37,792 bases of DNA from the NCBI GenBank assembly GCA_017454325.1, contig JAFTDG010000052.1, forward strand, positions 1 through 37,792. The letters are read 5' to 3'. The notes beneath the pieces were generated by a model, which was not told the origin of the DNA, did not search any database, and saw only the letters and a program-made list of their open reading frames with translations. Origin of the DNA: Desulfovibrio sp. GTDB lineage: Bacteria > Desulfobacterota > Desulfovibrionia > Desulfovibrionales > Desulfovibrionaceae. Shown piece after piece: positions 1 to 8,331 of the stretch. How positions within the stretch are numbered: position 1 is the first letter of the stretch; each line of letters starts with the position of its first letter. Made by a program: the position numbers and the translations under genes.

Positions 1-2
1 AG

Positions 3-827
3 ACCGGCACGCAAAAGGGCACTGTCATCTGCACCATCCAGGCCGACAGTACGGCCGAGCGGGTTGAAAACATTGTGTTTAGGGACATGGACGGCAATAC
101 AAGCAGAAGCATAAGCAACTATGCCTATGACCCGGAAAACGCCGAGACGCTGATTACCGGCAGGGACGTGGACATCAGCAGCAAGGGCGAGACCACCACG
201 ACCACCAGGCCCCAGGACGACATCAATGGCGATGATGCCACCACCACGCTGTATACGCAGCCCGTGGATCCCCGGCACGATACGTCCGGCGGTGGTGGTG
301 GTGGCGGTGTGGAACAAATTAATGGATGGATTGTGAAAGATTATGCTAGTACAACAATAGATGTGAGTTCTGTTGATTCTGCTATTTTGAATTTTATAGA
401 TGGAACCACACAGGCACCTTATACAATTTCTGGCGTTTATGCATCAGGTGGTGCGGTAAATGCAGATAGTTTTACGTTTAGTTTTTCTTATATTGCTGGA
501 AATCAAAAAATACAGTTTAAGGGTGATGATATTCAGAATATAACAAATGCGGGTATTATTTACAGGGAAGGAACTTCAGAGCTTGATAATTTAACTGGTA
601 GTTCCAGTTCTAATGATAAGATACCTTTTGAATTGTCGAGTTTAAGCGACGAAAAAATGCGATTGAACGCCGATAGTGTTTACCTATTTATAGATTTTAA
701 AAATGCGACAAACGCTAATTTATGGTATGTTGACACTTATAACGCAGCCATTGACGTAAAATTAATAGCGTCTATAACAGGTGATCCGATTAATATAGGT
801 GCTTTTTCTTTTGACGTTGGCGGATAA
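3..827 (+). CDS. C-terminal part of a large surface or secreted protein (5' end outside window)
   Basis: The frame is open from the window edge, so the gene starts upstream; an internal GTG at 75 is unlikely to be the start. I do not recognise a named family. About 70 residues rich in Asp, Thr and Ser (including a run of five Thr) lead to a Ser-Gly linker of seven glycines near 289-309. A beta-rich, Ser/Thr/Asn-rich domain of roughly 170 residues follows and ends in Val-Gly-Gly. There is no membrane anchor or sorting motif at the C-terminus. Upstream of the glycine tract the DNA is GC-rich; downstream it is clearly AT-rich, unlike the rest of the window. This suggests a modular adhesin, tail-fibre-like or other exposed protein with an acquired C-terminal module. 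The surface location is inferred from composition only. Confidence 0.6.
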   Translation, partial: TGTQKGTVICTIQADSTAERVENIVFRDMDGNTSRSISNYAYDPENAETLITGRDVDISSKGETTTTTRPQDDINGDDATTTLYTQPVDPRHDTSGGGGGGGVEQINGWIVKDYASTTIDVSSVDSAILNFIDGTTQAPYTISGVYASGGAVNADSFTFSFSYIAGNQKIQFKGDDIQNITNAGIIYREGTSELDNLTGSSSSNDKIPFELSSLSDEKMRLNADSVYLFIDFKNATNANLWYVDTYNAAIDVKLIASITGDPINIGAFSFDVGG

Positions 828-840
828 ATCCTCATCCATG

Positions 841-878
841 TTTTAGCAGTAGGTATTTATATCTGGCTACGGCTAAAA
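841..878. terminator. Imperfect 12-bp hairpin after the surface-protein gene
   Basis: Positions 841-852 pair with 867-878 with one mismatch around a 14-nt loop. The left arm begins TTTT and the right arm ends AAAA, so either strand would give an A/U-closed stem. It lies 14 nt after the stop of the left gene and about 55 nt past the stop of the convergent glycosyltransferase gene. This is a good place for a bidirectional terminator, but no clean U-tract follows on the + strand. Confidence 0.4.
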
Positions 879-934
879 CAGATTGTGTTCAGCTTGTTTT
901 TTGCGTCAGTTTCAATAATTTGTGTAACATATTC

Positions 935-2185
935 TTATGACTGTAGTTGTTTATTTTTCCTTGCCCGTGGCGCCTCCAACGGCCTGTCGCCGGCCCGTTG
1001 TTCCATCAGGGGCGCCACGGCCCGCATAAAGCGCCGGGCCACGGCAGGGGCGGCGTAACGAGCCCCCTGGGCCAGCGCCCTATGGCAGTATGTCTGGTAG
1101 AATGCCGGATCGTCCCAGCAGCGCTCGATGAAATCCGCCAGCGGGGCGAGCTGTTCGGGCCCTATCATGGTTCTGTAGGGCGGCTCATAGCACTGTGGCG
1201 GGAAGTTCACCACAATGCCGCCGTTGCCAATCACTTCCGGCAGCCCGCCTCTGTTGGTCACAATGGCGGGGATGCCGTTCATCATGGCTTCGGCCGTCAC
1301 GCGGCCGAAACTCTCAAACCACAGTGAGGGAGCGAGCAGCAGCTTCGCCCTCGCATACACCTGGCGCATGTCCTGCGTATGCGGCGTCACCATGACGTTG
1401 CGCAGCGACGTGCGTGGCGTTCCAAGGGCCGTAGTGACTTCATGCAAGGCGTCCTTCCAGCTGCCCCGGGATTCGAGAATTTCAAAGGTGATATCCGGCC
1501 GTTTTTCTTCCAGAAGCGTGGCCAGAAGAATGGCTACCGAAACCCCCTTGGCATAGGAGGGATTGACAAAGAGCACGTTCTTGCGCTGGTGTTTTTCGGC
1601 AACTACGCTTTCGGGATTGATGGGCGCGCCGAAGACTACGGGCACAATGCCGTACTTTTTGCGGTAATAATCGCTGGTGGCCCTGGAGTCCGTGAGGATC
1701 ATGTCAATATCCCTGCACCAGCGCGTGCCCTGGTAGTTGCCATTGACCAGGAAGAAGGCCATGGGAATGTGGCGGTCCGTCGCCTCGTCGGCCATGCACA
1801 GCTCTAGGCAGTGCCCGCCGTAGGTAAAGACCATGTCCGGCCTGAATTTGTCCAGCAGGTCGGTATACGCGGCCAGGAAAGCCTCTTCTTCAAGGCTGGT
1901 CATCTCATGCCGGTCAGTGCTTTTCACCGGCAGCAGGTTGTGGGTGAGGTTGCCGTCCTGGTATCTCACCACTGTGCAGACGTGCTGCATGAGGGAATCC
2001 CACTGGCTGCGCAGGGGCGCAGAGCCGGACGCAGCGTCAAAGACGGTGGAGCCAAGGATGCAGATTTCCCAGCCAAAGGCTGCAAGTTGCCTGAGCAGTT
2101 CGCGTATGGCTATGGACGCGCCGGAGGATGTGTCCATAAGGCACGCCGTGCAGGCCCAGAAGAGTCGGGGGGGACGTTGTTGCAT
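935..2185 (-). CDS. Family 4 (GT-B) glycosyltransferase
   Basis: Likely transfers a sugar from a nucleotide donor to a surface glycan or another acceptor in the cytoplasm; the substrate cannot be told. The protein is about 416 residues with two GT-B lobes. The C-terminal lobe carries the EX7E motif of retaining GT4 enzymes (Glu291 and Glu299, ESFGRVTAE), followed by the donor-site segment GGLPEVIGNGG. The start at 2185 (MQQRPPRLFW) was chosen because a GAGG ribosome binding site lies about 8 nt upstream; the longer frame to 2287 begins with TTG and adds a poorly structured leader. The gene stands alone, convergent with the surface-protein gene and divergent from gcvT. Its position beside a surface protein hints at glycosylation of that protein, but that is only inference. 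Confidence 0.85.
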   Translation of the reverse strand: MQQRPPRLFWACTACLMDTSSGASIAIRELLRQLAAFGWEICILGSTVFDAASGSAPLRSQWDSLMQHVCTVVRYQDGNLTHNLLPVKSTDRHEMTSLEEEAFLAAYTDLLDKFRPDMVFTYGGHCLELCMADEATDRHIPMAFFLVNGNYQGTRWCRDIDMILTDSRATSDYYRKKYGIVPVVFGAPINPESVVAEKHQRKNVLFVNPSYAKGVSVAILLATLLEEKRPDITFEILESRGSWKDALHEVTTALGTPRTSLRNVMVTPHTQDMRQVYARAKLLLAPSLWFESFGRVTAEAMMNGIPAIVTNRGGLPEVIGNGGIVVNFPPQCYEPPYRTMIGPEQLAPLADFIERCWDDPAFYQTYCHRALAQGARYAAPAVARRFMRAVAPLMEQRAGDRPLEAPRARKNKQLQS

Positions 2186-2487
2186 AAAAACTGCCTCGGG
2201 ATTGCTGGTGCAGGCAACAAACTCCGTGTGGCTCAAGGTGCAGGTGCCTGTTCGTGTGACCATGGCGCATATGGGGTATATTTGCAACTGCTTGCCAGAG
2301 TTGTGAACACAAGGGGCAACGTGCCACCAGCGCCATAACAGCTCTTGCCATGTTTTTTACCTCACGCGCCTTTCTTGTATCCTTTTTGCCCTGATGCTAC
2401 CATACACGTTGTGCATGTGCCGCTGGGGTGCCTGTCGACATAGTGCACTGCGCCCTGGGCGCGTATCTTTCATCTCAAGGAGGTACC
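2186..2487. other. 302-bp divergent intergenic region between the glycosyltransferase and gcvT
   Basis: It should hold the promoters of both flanking genes. On the + strand a weak pair, TTGTAT (2375-2380) and TACCAT (2398-2403) with 17 bp between them, could serve gcvT. I looked for a glycine riboswitch and saw no tandem aptamer-like structure. A small GC-rich hairpin (GCGCC / GGCGC) sits near 2451-2463, shortly before the gcvT ribosome binding site. No small gene is supported. Confidence 0.3.
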
Positions 2488-3567
2488 ATGTCGGAACTAC
2501 GCACGCCCCTCACCGCCTGGCATGAGGCGCACGGGGCAAAAATGGCCCCCTTTGCCGGCTGGCTCATGCCCATACAGTACGAAGGAATTTTGGCCGAGCA
2601 TGTGCACACGCGGCAGCATGCCGGCCTGTTTGACATCTGCCACATGGGCGAATTCCGCATTGAGGGGCCCGGTGCGGATGCAGCCCTGAGCCGCGCCGTG
2701 AGCCATAACCTGCAGACGCTGGCCCCGGGCAAATGCCGCTACGGCTTTCTGCTCAACGAGCAGGGCGGGGTGCTGGACGACTGCATCATCTACCGTTTTG
2801 CACAGGACACGTTTATGGTGGTGGTCAATGCCGCCTGTGCTGCCAATGATTTTGCGGTGCTGCGCGAGCGTCTGCCCCAGGGCGTGGCGCTTGCCGATAT
2901 TTCGGAAGCCACGGGCAAGGTGGATCTGCAGGGGCCGGAATCCCTGGATGTGCTGGAAAGCAGGATCGGGCAGAATATGCACCATCTGGGATATTTTGGT
3001 TTCTGCGAAACCACTTGGCAGGGGGTGCCCCTGCTGATCAGCCGCACGGGCTATACGGGGGAACTGGGCTACGAGCTGTATGTGCCCGCGGAACAGACCG
3101 AGGCATTCTGGGAGACATTGCTGGTTGATGGCCGTGTGAAGCCCGTGGGCCTTGGCGCACGGGACACGCTGCGCCTGGAGGCTGGCCTGCCCCTCTATGG
3201 GCAGGACCTGGATGCGGACCATACGCCCACAGAGGCCGGCATGGGCCGTATGCTCACCAGCACGGCCGCCTATATAGGCCGTGAGGGGGCCGCAAGGGCG
3301 CAGGAGATGCTGGTGCCGCTGCGCATTGAGGGGCGCCGTGCGGCGCGCCACGGTGACGTTGTGGCCCTGCCCGACGGCACGGCAGTGGGGCGCGTGACCA
3401 GTGGCTCCTTTGCCCCGTCCCTGGGCTGCGTCATTGCCTTTGCCTGGGTGCCCGCTGCCCATGCCGGTGCAACCGACTTTACAGTGCGTGCCGCCAGAGC
3501 GGCACTGTCTGCTCGCAGGGTGGAGATACCTTTTTACACGCAGGGCACGGCCCGTAAGAAACTGTAA
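2488..3567 (+). CDS. gcvT: Glycine cleavage system T protein (aminomethyltransferase)
   Basis: Takes the aminomethyl group from the H-protein lipoyl arm and passes the carbon to tetrahydrofolate, giving 5,10-methylene-THF and ammonia; the reaction is reversible. The 359-residue protein has the usual T-protein layout: an N-terminal stretch with FDICHMGEFRIEG, SRTGYTGELGYELY in the middle, and GLGARDTLRLEAGLPLYG, followed by the C-terminal barrel. The start at ATG 2488 is preceded by AGGAGG about 5 nt upstream; the longer frame from 2428 lacks such a site. It is first of four genes (gcvT-gcvH-gcvPA-gcvPB). The L protein (dihydrolipoyl dehydrogenase) is not encoded in this window. Confidence 0.95.
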   Translation: MSELRTPLTAWHEAHGAKMAPFAGWLMPIQYEGILAEHVHTRQHAGLFDICHMGEFRIEGPGADAALSRAVSHNLQTLAPGKCRYGFLLNEQGGVLDDCIIYRFAQDTFMVVVNAACAANDFAVLRERLPQGVALADISEATGKVDLQGPESLDVLESRIGQNMHHLGYFGFCETTWQGVPLLISRTGYTGELGYELYVPAEQTEAFWETLLVDGRVKPVGLGARDTLRLEAGLPLYGQDLDADHTPTEAGMGRMLTSTAAYIGREGAARAQEMLVPLRIEGRRAARHGDVVALPDGTAVGRVTSGSFAPSLGCVIAFAWVPAAHAGATDFTVRAARAALSARRVEIPFYTQGTARKKL

Positions 3568-3614
3568 CCCGCGGTCCGCGGGGCATATAACCTATACCAA
3601 AAAGGAGAACGCGC

Positions 3615-3998
3615 ATGGCTGCCAATCCCCAAGCATTGCTGTACAGTAAAACGCACGAATGGACCCGTATTGAGGGTGACGAGGCGGTGGTGGGCATTAC
3701 CGATTTTGCCCAGGAATCCCTAGGTGACATTACCTATGTGGAGCTGCCGGCTGTTGGCGACAGGCTGGACGTGGAAAAAGAATTCGGTTCCGTGGAATCG
3801 GTGAAAGCCGCCAGTGATCTGGTGTCGCCTGTGGCGGGTGAGGTCGTGGCCATCAACGAGGCATTGGAGAATGCCCCGGAAGCCTGTAATGCTGACCCCT
3901 ATGGCAAGGGCTGGCTGGTACGGGTGAAGCTTGCGGCAAAACCTGAAGGCCTTATGGATGCGGCCGCCTACGAGGCCCACTGCGCTGCAGAACGCTAG
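3615..3998 (+). CDS. gcvH: Glycine cleavage system H protein (lipoyl carrier)
   Basis: A 127-residue carrier that shuttles the aminomethyl intermediate and reducing equivalents between the P, T and L proteins. The lipoyl-lysine is Lys64 in the signature [17 protein letters not shown], and the surrounding hammerhead fold ([27 protein letters not shown]) is complete. AAAGGAG lies just upstream of the ATG. It begins 47 nt after gcvT and ends 18 nt before gcvPA, so it is co-transcribed with them. The length is typical of the family. Confidence 0.97.
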   Translation: MAANPQALLYSKTHEWTRIEGDEAVVGITDFAQESLGDITYVELPAVGDRLDVEKEFGSVESVKAASDLVSPVAGEVVAINEALENAPEACNADPYGKGWLVRVKLAAKPEGLMDAAAYEAHCAAER

Positions 3999-4016
3999 GC
4001 ACAAAAAGGAGCTTGT

Positions 4017-5348
4017 ATGCCCTATATTCCCCATACGCCGGATGAATTGCAGCACATGCTTTCCGTTATCGGCGTGCGTAGCCTGGACGATCTGTTTGCC
4101 GATATTCCCGCGTCCATGCGCCCCAAACATTATGACCTGCCCCAGGGCAGCAGTGAAGCTGCCGTGTGTACGCATCTGGAGCGCCTTGCTGCCCAGAACC
4201 GTGTGGACGGCATTTCCTTTCTTGGGGCCGGCTACTATGCGCATGATATTCCCAAGGCTGTTGATGCCCTGGCAGGCCGCAGCGAGTTTTACACGGCCTA
4301 TACGCCGTATCAGGCCGAGTGCTCACAGGGCACGCTGCAGGCCATCTTTGAGTTCCAGACGGCCGTGAGCCGGCTCATGGAAATGGAATGCGCCAATGCC
4401 TCGGTCTACGACGGAGGCTCGGCGCTGTTTGAGGCTGCCATGATGGCCGTGCGCAGCACCAGGAAGCGCACCCTGGTGCTGGATGCGGCCGTCAATCCCT
4501 TCTGGCGGGCCATGCTGGCCACCTATACGGCCAATCTTGGTCTTACTGTGCGTGTGGTGCCCCACAGGGACGGCGTGAGCGATAAGGAGGCCCTGTTGGC
4601 TGCGGTGGACAATACCTGCGCGGCCGTTCTGGTGCAGAACCCCAACTTCTTTGGCGTGGTGGACGATTTTACGGACCTTTTTGCCCATGCCCGCAGCTGC
4701 AAGGCATTTGGCATTATTTCCGTGTATCCTGTCCTGCAGGCCGTGCTCAAGACTCCCGGTGAAATGGGGGCAGATGTGGCCGTGGCCGAAGGGCAGAGCC
4801 TGGGCATGCCGCTTTCCTTTGGCGGCCCCTACCTTGGCCTTATGGCCTGCCGCAAGGAGCATATCCGCCAGTTCCCTGGCCGAATTGTGGGACGCACAAC
4901 GGATGTGGACGGCAAAACCGGCTATGTGCTCACCCTGCAGGCCCGCGAGCAGCATATCCGCCGGGCCAAGGCCACGTCGAACATCTGTTCCAACCAGGCG
5001 CTCTGTGCCCTGCGTGCGCTCATCCACATGTCGCTGCTCGGGCCGGCGGGGCTGGTGCGTACGGCGGAGAACAATATGGCCCTGGCCCGCTATGCGGTGG
5101 AGCGGCTGACGGCACTCAAGGGCGTGGCACTGTGCAACAGTGCCCCCTATGGTTCAGAGGTGACCCTGCGTCTGCCTAAACCCGCTGCTCAGGTGGTGCG
5201 TGAGGCCATGGCTCGGGGGGGCACACCCGGATATCCACTGGGTACAGCCTATCCCGGCATGGAAAACTGCCTGCTGCTGTCCTGCACCGAAGTCAATGAT
5301 CGTGACCAGATCGACGAGCTGGCTGCAATTCTGGGAGGTCTGTTGTGA
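4017..5348 (+). CDS. gcvPA: Glycine dehydrogenase (decarboxylating) subunit 1
   Basis: Alpha subunit of the two-subunit P protein, which decarboxylates glycine with PLP and loads the aminomethyl group onto GcvH. The 443-residue length and N-terminal MPYIPHTPDELQHML match the family. It also has the characteristic FLGAGYYAHDIP, YTPYQAECSQGTLQ and ATSNICSNQAL stretches. The PLP lysine is carried by the partner GcvPB. AAAAAGGAG precedes the ATG. The stop codon overlaps the GTG start of gcvPB (GTGA), which points to coupled translation of the two subunits in equal amounts. Confidence 0.95.
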   Translation: MPYIPHTPDELQHMLSVIGVRSLDDLFADIPASMRPKHYDLPQGSSEAAVCTHLERLAAQNRVDGISFLGAGYYAHDIPKAVDALAGRSEFYTAYTPYQAECSQGTLQAIFEFQTAVSRLMEMECANASVYDGGSALFEAAMMAVRSTRKRTLVLDAAVNPFWRAMLATYTANLGLTVRVVPHRDGVSDKEALLAAVDNTCAAVLVQNPNFFGVVDDFTDLFAHARSCKAFGIISVYPVLQAVLKTPGEMGADVAVAEGQSLGMPLSFGGPYLGLMACRKEHIRQFPGRIVGRTTDVDGKTGYVLTLQAREQHIRRAKATSNICSNQALCALRALIHMSLLGPAGLVRTAENNMALARYAVERLTALKGVALCNSAPYGSEVTLRLPKPAAQVVREAMARGGTPGYPLGTAYPGMENCLLLSCTEVNDRDQIDELAAILGGLL

Positions 5349-6793
5349 AAACCATTTTTGCTGCATCCGTACCCGGCCGGACGGCCTGCCGCGTGGTCAG
5401 TGACGCTCCCGGCGCGGCTGCCATGCTGCCCGCCGGCCTGCTGCGCCGCACCCCACCCCGCCTGCCTGAATGTTCAGAACTGGACGTGGTGCGCCATTTC
5501 ACCCGCCTTTCACAGATGAACTACAGTGTGGATGCCAATTTTTATCCTCTTGGCTCCTGCACCATGAAATACAACCCCAAGTTTACGGAATACGTGGCAG
5601 CACTGCCGGGTTTTGTCCGTCTGCATCCTCTGGTCGCCCAGCTGGAAGGCGGGGCTGAAGAGGCCCAGGGTGCCCTGCACTGCCTGTACGAAACCGAGCA
5701 GCTGCTTTGTGAACTGACCGGCATGCGGGCCTTTACCTTCCAGCCCATGGCCGGAGCCAACGGCGAGTTCACCGGCGTGTCGCTCATTGCCGCCTACCAC
5801 AGGGCAAAGGGGCGGCAGCGCCAGATCATGCTCATTCCCGACGCGGCGCATGGCACTAATCCTGCATCGGCCTCCCTGGCCGGGTTTACCGTGTGCAACC
5901 TTGAATCACGTGACGGCATGGTTGATCCCGAAGCCGTAGCCAACGCCATACAGCAGCACAGTGACAACGTGGCCGGCCTTATGATGACCTGCCCCAACAC
6001 GCTTGGCCTTATGGAAACACATCTGCCCCGCATAGTGGAGGCGCTGCATGCCGTGGATGCGCTGCTGTACTATGATGGTGCCAACATGAACGCCATCATG
6101 GGCAAATTGCGTGTGGGCGATGCGGGCTTTGACGTGGTGCATCTCAATGTGCACAAGACCTTTGGCACGCCGCATGGCGGTGGCGGGCCAGGTGCCGGAC
6201 CTGTGGGCGTTTCTGAACGGCTGTTGCCCTTCCTGCCCGCGCCGCGTGTAGTGCGGCGGCAGGACGGAAGCTTTGCCCTCAACTACGACCTGCCGCAGTC
6301 TGTGGGGCATATCGGTCCCTTTTATGGCAGCTTTGGCGTCATCATCAAAGCCTTGGCCTACATGCTGCGCTTGGGCGGTGAAGGCCTGGCCCGTGCTTCA
6401 GAGTACGCCGTGCTCAACGCCAATTATCTCAAAAAACGCCTGGAGGATGTGCTGGAGATACCCTTCAGACAGCGGCACTGCGCCCACGAGTTCGTGGCAT
6501 CTGCTCCTGAGGGCCTGCGCGCGCTCGATATTGCCAAGGCGCTGTTGGAACGGGGCATACACGCCCCCACCATTTATTTCCCGCTCATCGTACACGAGTG
6601 CCTCATGCCTGAACCCACGGAATCCGAGAGCAAGGAAACGCTTGATGCTTTTGTGGATGCCGTGCGCGACATCGTGCTATCAGGCCGTGCCGAGCCGGAA
6701 AAGCTGCACGAAGAGCCGCGGCACCTGCCCGTACGCCGTCTGGATGAAACGGCTGCAGCACGACACATGGTGCTGACCGAAGACATGACTTGA
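5345..6793 (+). CDS. gcvPB: Glycine dehydrogenase (decarboxylating) subunit 2
   Basis: Beta subunit of the P protein and the one that binds PLP: Lys271 lies in LNVHKTFGTPHGGGGPG, the family signature. Other typical stretches are YPLGSCTMKYNPK, PDAAHGTNPASA and YYDGANMNAIMG. The protein is 482 residues, the usual length. It starts with GTG, overlapping the gcvPA stop by four bases, and closes the gcv operon. About 90 nt without a visible terminator separate it from the next gene, so read-through into the flavin prenyltransferase is possible. Confidence 0.96.
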   Translation: MKTIFAASVPGRTACRVVSDAPGAAAMLPAGLLRRTPPRLPECSELDVVRHFTRLSQMNYSVDANFYPLGSCTMKYNPKFTEYVAALPGFVRLHPLVAQLEGGAEEAQGALHCLYETEQLLCELTGMRAFTFQPMAGANGEFTGVSLIAAYHRAKGRQRQIMLIPDAAHGTNPASASLAGFTVCNLESRDGMVDPEAVANAIQQHSDNVAGLMMTCPNTLGLMETHLPRIVEALHAVDALLYYDGANMNAIMGKLRVGDAGFDVVHLNVHKTFGTPHGGGGPGAGPVGVSERLLPFLPAPRVVRRQDGSFALNYDLPQSVGHIGPFYGSFGVIIKALAYMLRLGGEGLARASEYAVLNANYLKKRLEDVLEIPFRQRHCAHEFVASAPEGLRALDIAKALLERGIHAPTIYFPLIVHECLMPEPTESESKETLDAFVDAVRDIVLSGRAEPEKLHEEPRHLPVRRLDETAAARHMVLTEDMT

Positions 6794-6883
6794 GCGGTTG
6801 CTGCAGCTGAAAAGGTAGGCTGATGCACGACGGGCGGAGGGACTGCCCGGGTAATGACGGCGTCCTGTGAACAGGGGAGCGTT

Positions 6884-7453
6884 ATGCGGGATATTGTGGT
6901 GGGTGTGAGCGGGGCCAGCGGTATGCCCCTTGCGGCATGCCTTCTGCGGCAGTTGGCGTCCATGCCTGACGTGACAACACATTGTATTGTTTCGTCAGGT
7001 GCGGCAGCAGTGCTGCGGGCAGAGTGCAATGCCGGGCCGGAATCGCTCACCGCGCTGGCCGACAGGGCATACGCCCCTGATGACCTGGGGGCTGGGCCTG
7101 CCAGTGGATCATGGTGGCGCCGTGGTCAGGAGCCCGCTGCCATGCTTCTTGTCCCCTGTTCCATGGGCACGCTGGGGGCGCTGGCCGCAGGGGCAACGCG
7201 CAATCTGGTGCAGCGGGCCGCAGATGTGGCGCTGAAAGAACGTCTGCCTCTTGTGCTGGTTACCCGTGAAAGCCCGCTTTCAGCCGTTCACCTGCGCAAT
7301 ATGCTGACGCTGCAGGAGGCAGGGGCTGTCATTATGCCCTTTTCGCCAGGGTTTTATTTGCGGCCGCACAGCCTTGATGATCTGTTGGAGCAGACCTGCG
7401 GGCGTATTTTTGACCAGGTGGGGCTGCCACATGCCCTGGGCCGCTGGTCATAG
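6884..7453 (+). CDS. ubiX: UbiX-type flavin prenyltransferase
   Basis: UbiX enzymes attach a dimethylallyl group to FMN to make prenylated FMN, the cofactor of UbiD decarboxylases. The 189-residue protein begins with the flavin-binding signature [13 protein letters not shown] and has the C-terminal features [35 protein letters not shown] and [12 protein letters not shown] 6884 was preferred over the upstream frame start at 6854 because GGGGAG lies just ahead and family members begin within a few residues of the VGVSGASG strand. No ubiD is present here, so its partner must be elsewhere. It may instead serve another UbiD-like enzyme, since sulfate reducers of this type usually use menaquinone. 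Confidence 0.88.
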   Translation: MRDIVVGVSGASGMPLAACLLRQLASMPDVTTHCIVSSGAAAVLRAECNAGPESLTALADRAYAPDDLGAGPASGSWWRRGQEPAAMLLVPCSMGTLGALAAGATRNLVQRAADVALKERLPLVLVTRESPLSAVHLRNMLTLQEAGAVIMPFSPGFYLRPHSLDDLLEQTCGRIFDQVGLPHALGRWS

Positions 7454-7500
7454 ATACTGTTGAGATACTTCTACATAATCTGTTTGTCATTGGGGGGGGT

Positions 7501-8199
7501 ATGAGCGAGCTGACGTGGTATGGACATTCGGCTTTCAGTATACAGGCGTCAGGGGTGCGGGTTGTCATTGACCCATTTTTTGCTCCTTCATCCGGTTGCA
7601 CTGCAGACAGCATAGACAGGGCTGATGTCGTGCTTGTTACCCATGATCACGGTGACCATGTGGGAGATGCCGTATCCTTGTGCCGCAGAACAGGCGCACT
7701 GCTGGGAGCCATTGTGGGCACGGCAGAAAAACTGCAGCGGGCGGGCATACCGCAGGAACAGATTTGGAATGGCATTGGCTTCAACATGGGGGGCACGCTT
7801 ACTCATAAAGGGATCAGTGTTACCATGGTTCCAGCCTACCATTCCAGTGATTCCGGTGCTCCTGTGGGCTACATCGTGCACATGCCCGACGGGGTGACCA
7901 TCTACCATGCCGGGGATACCTGTATCTTCAGCGGTATGGAATTGTGGGGAAAGCTGTACAGCATTGATGTGGCGCTGCTGCCCGTGGGTGGCGTGTTCAC
8001 CATGGATGCGCAACAAGCAGCCCTGGCCTGCAGTATGCTGCACTGTCGTCGTATTGTTCCCATGCACTGGGGCACATTCCCCGTACTTGCGCAAGGTACA
8101 GAAGCATTGCAGATGGAGCTGGACAGGCTGGGCCTGGCCGATGCCCTTGTAGCGCTGCAGCCCGGCCAGAGTATAACTGTTGCGCCTGCGGGTGCATAA
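7501..8199 (+). CDS. UPF0173-type metal-dependent hydrolase (metallo-beta-lactamase fold)
   Basis: A 232-residue single-domain protein starting [15 protein letters not shown], which is typical of the UPF0173 group. The metal-binding motif [10 protein letters not shown] is intact. Further ligands are likely in the PAYHSS segment, the [14 protein letters not shown] segment (Asp in HAGD) and the C-terminal PMHWGTFP His. It is predicted to be cytoplasmic with two metal ions. The substrate is unknown for the family in general. It starts 47 nt after ubiX on the same strand, directly after a run of G that may act as the ribosome binding site. Confidence 0.85.
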   Translation: MSELTWYGHSAFSIQASGVRVVIDPFFAPSSGCTADSIDRADVVLVTHDHGDHVGDAVSLCRRTGALLGAIVGTAEKLQRAGIPQEQIWNGIGFNMGGTLTHKGISVTMVPAYHSSDSGAPVGYIVHMPDGVTIYHAGDTCIFSGMELWGKLYSIDVALLPVGGVFTMDAQQAALACSMLHCRRIVPMHWGTFPVLAQGTEALQMELDRLGLADALVALQPGQSITVAPAGA

Positions 8200-8232
8200 C
8201 CCTGTTTTTGTTTTTTCTGCGTTCTCCTGAGG

Positions 8233-8261
8233 TTTACAAAGGTGGGCATGCTTTTTATACT
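8233..8261 (+). promoter_or_regulatory. Sigma-70-like promoter of the exported propeller-like protein
   Basis: TTTACA at 8233-8238 and TATACT at 8256-8261 are separated by 17 bp; each hexamer matches the consensus at five of six positions. The start codon lies about 70 nt downstream. The gene ahead stops at 8199, so this would give the next gene its own transcript. Confidence 0.6.
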
Positions 8262-8331
8262 TTATCTGTAGTTCGCCCTTTCACGGGAACCGGCGGACGG
8301 CATTTTTCACTTGTAAAAAGAAGGTTGCGAG

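Noticed and set aside
289..309. Phase-variation tract (GGT repeats)
   Set aside because: The repeat unit is three bases, so slippage would change linker length without shifting the frame.
2186..2487. Glycine riboswitch before gcvT
   Set aside because: No tandem aptamer-like stems or typical conserved core could be found.
2497..3462. 321-residue - strand frame over gcvT
   Set aside because: It is antisense to a certain gene and rich in His, Gln and Gly, as expected of a shadow frame.
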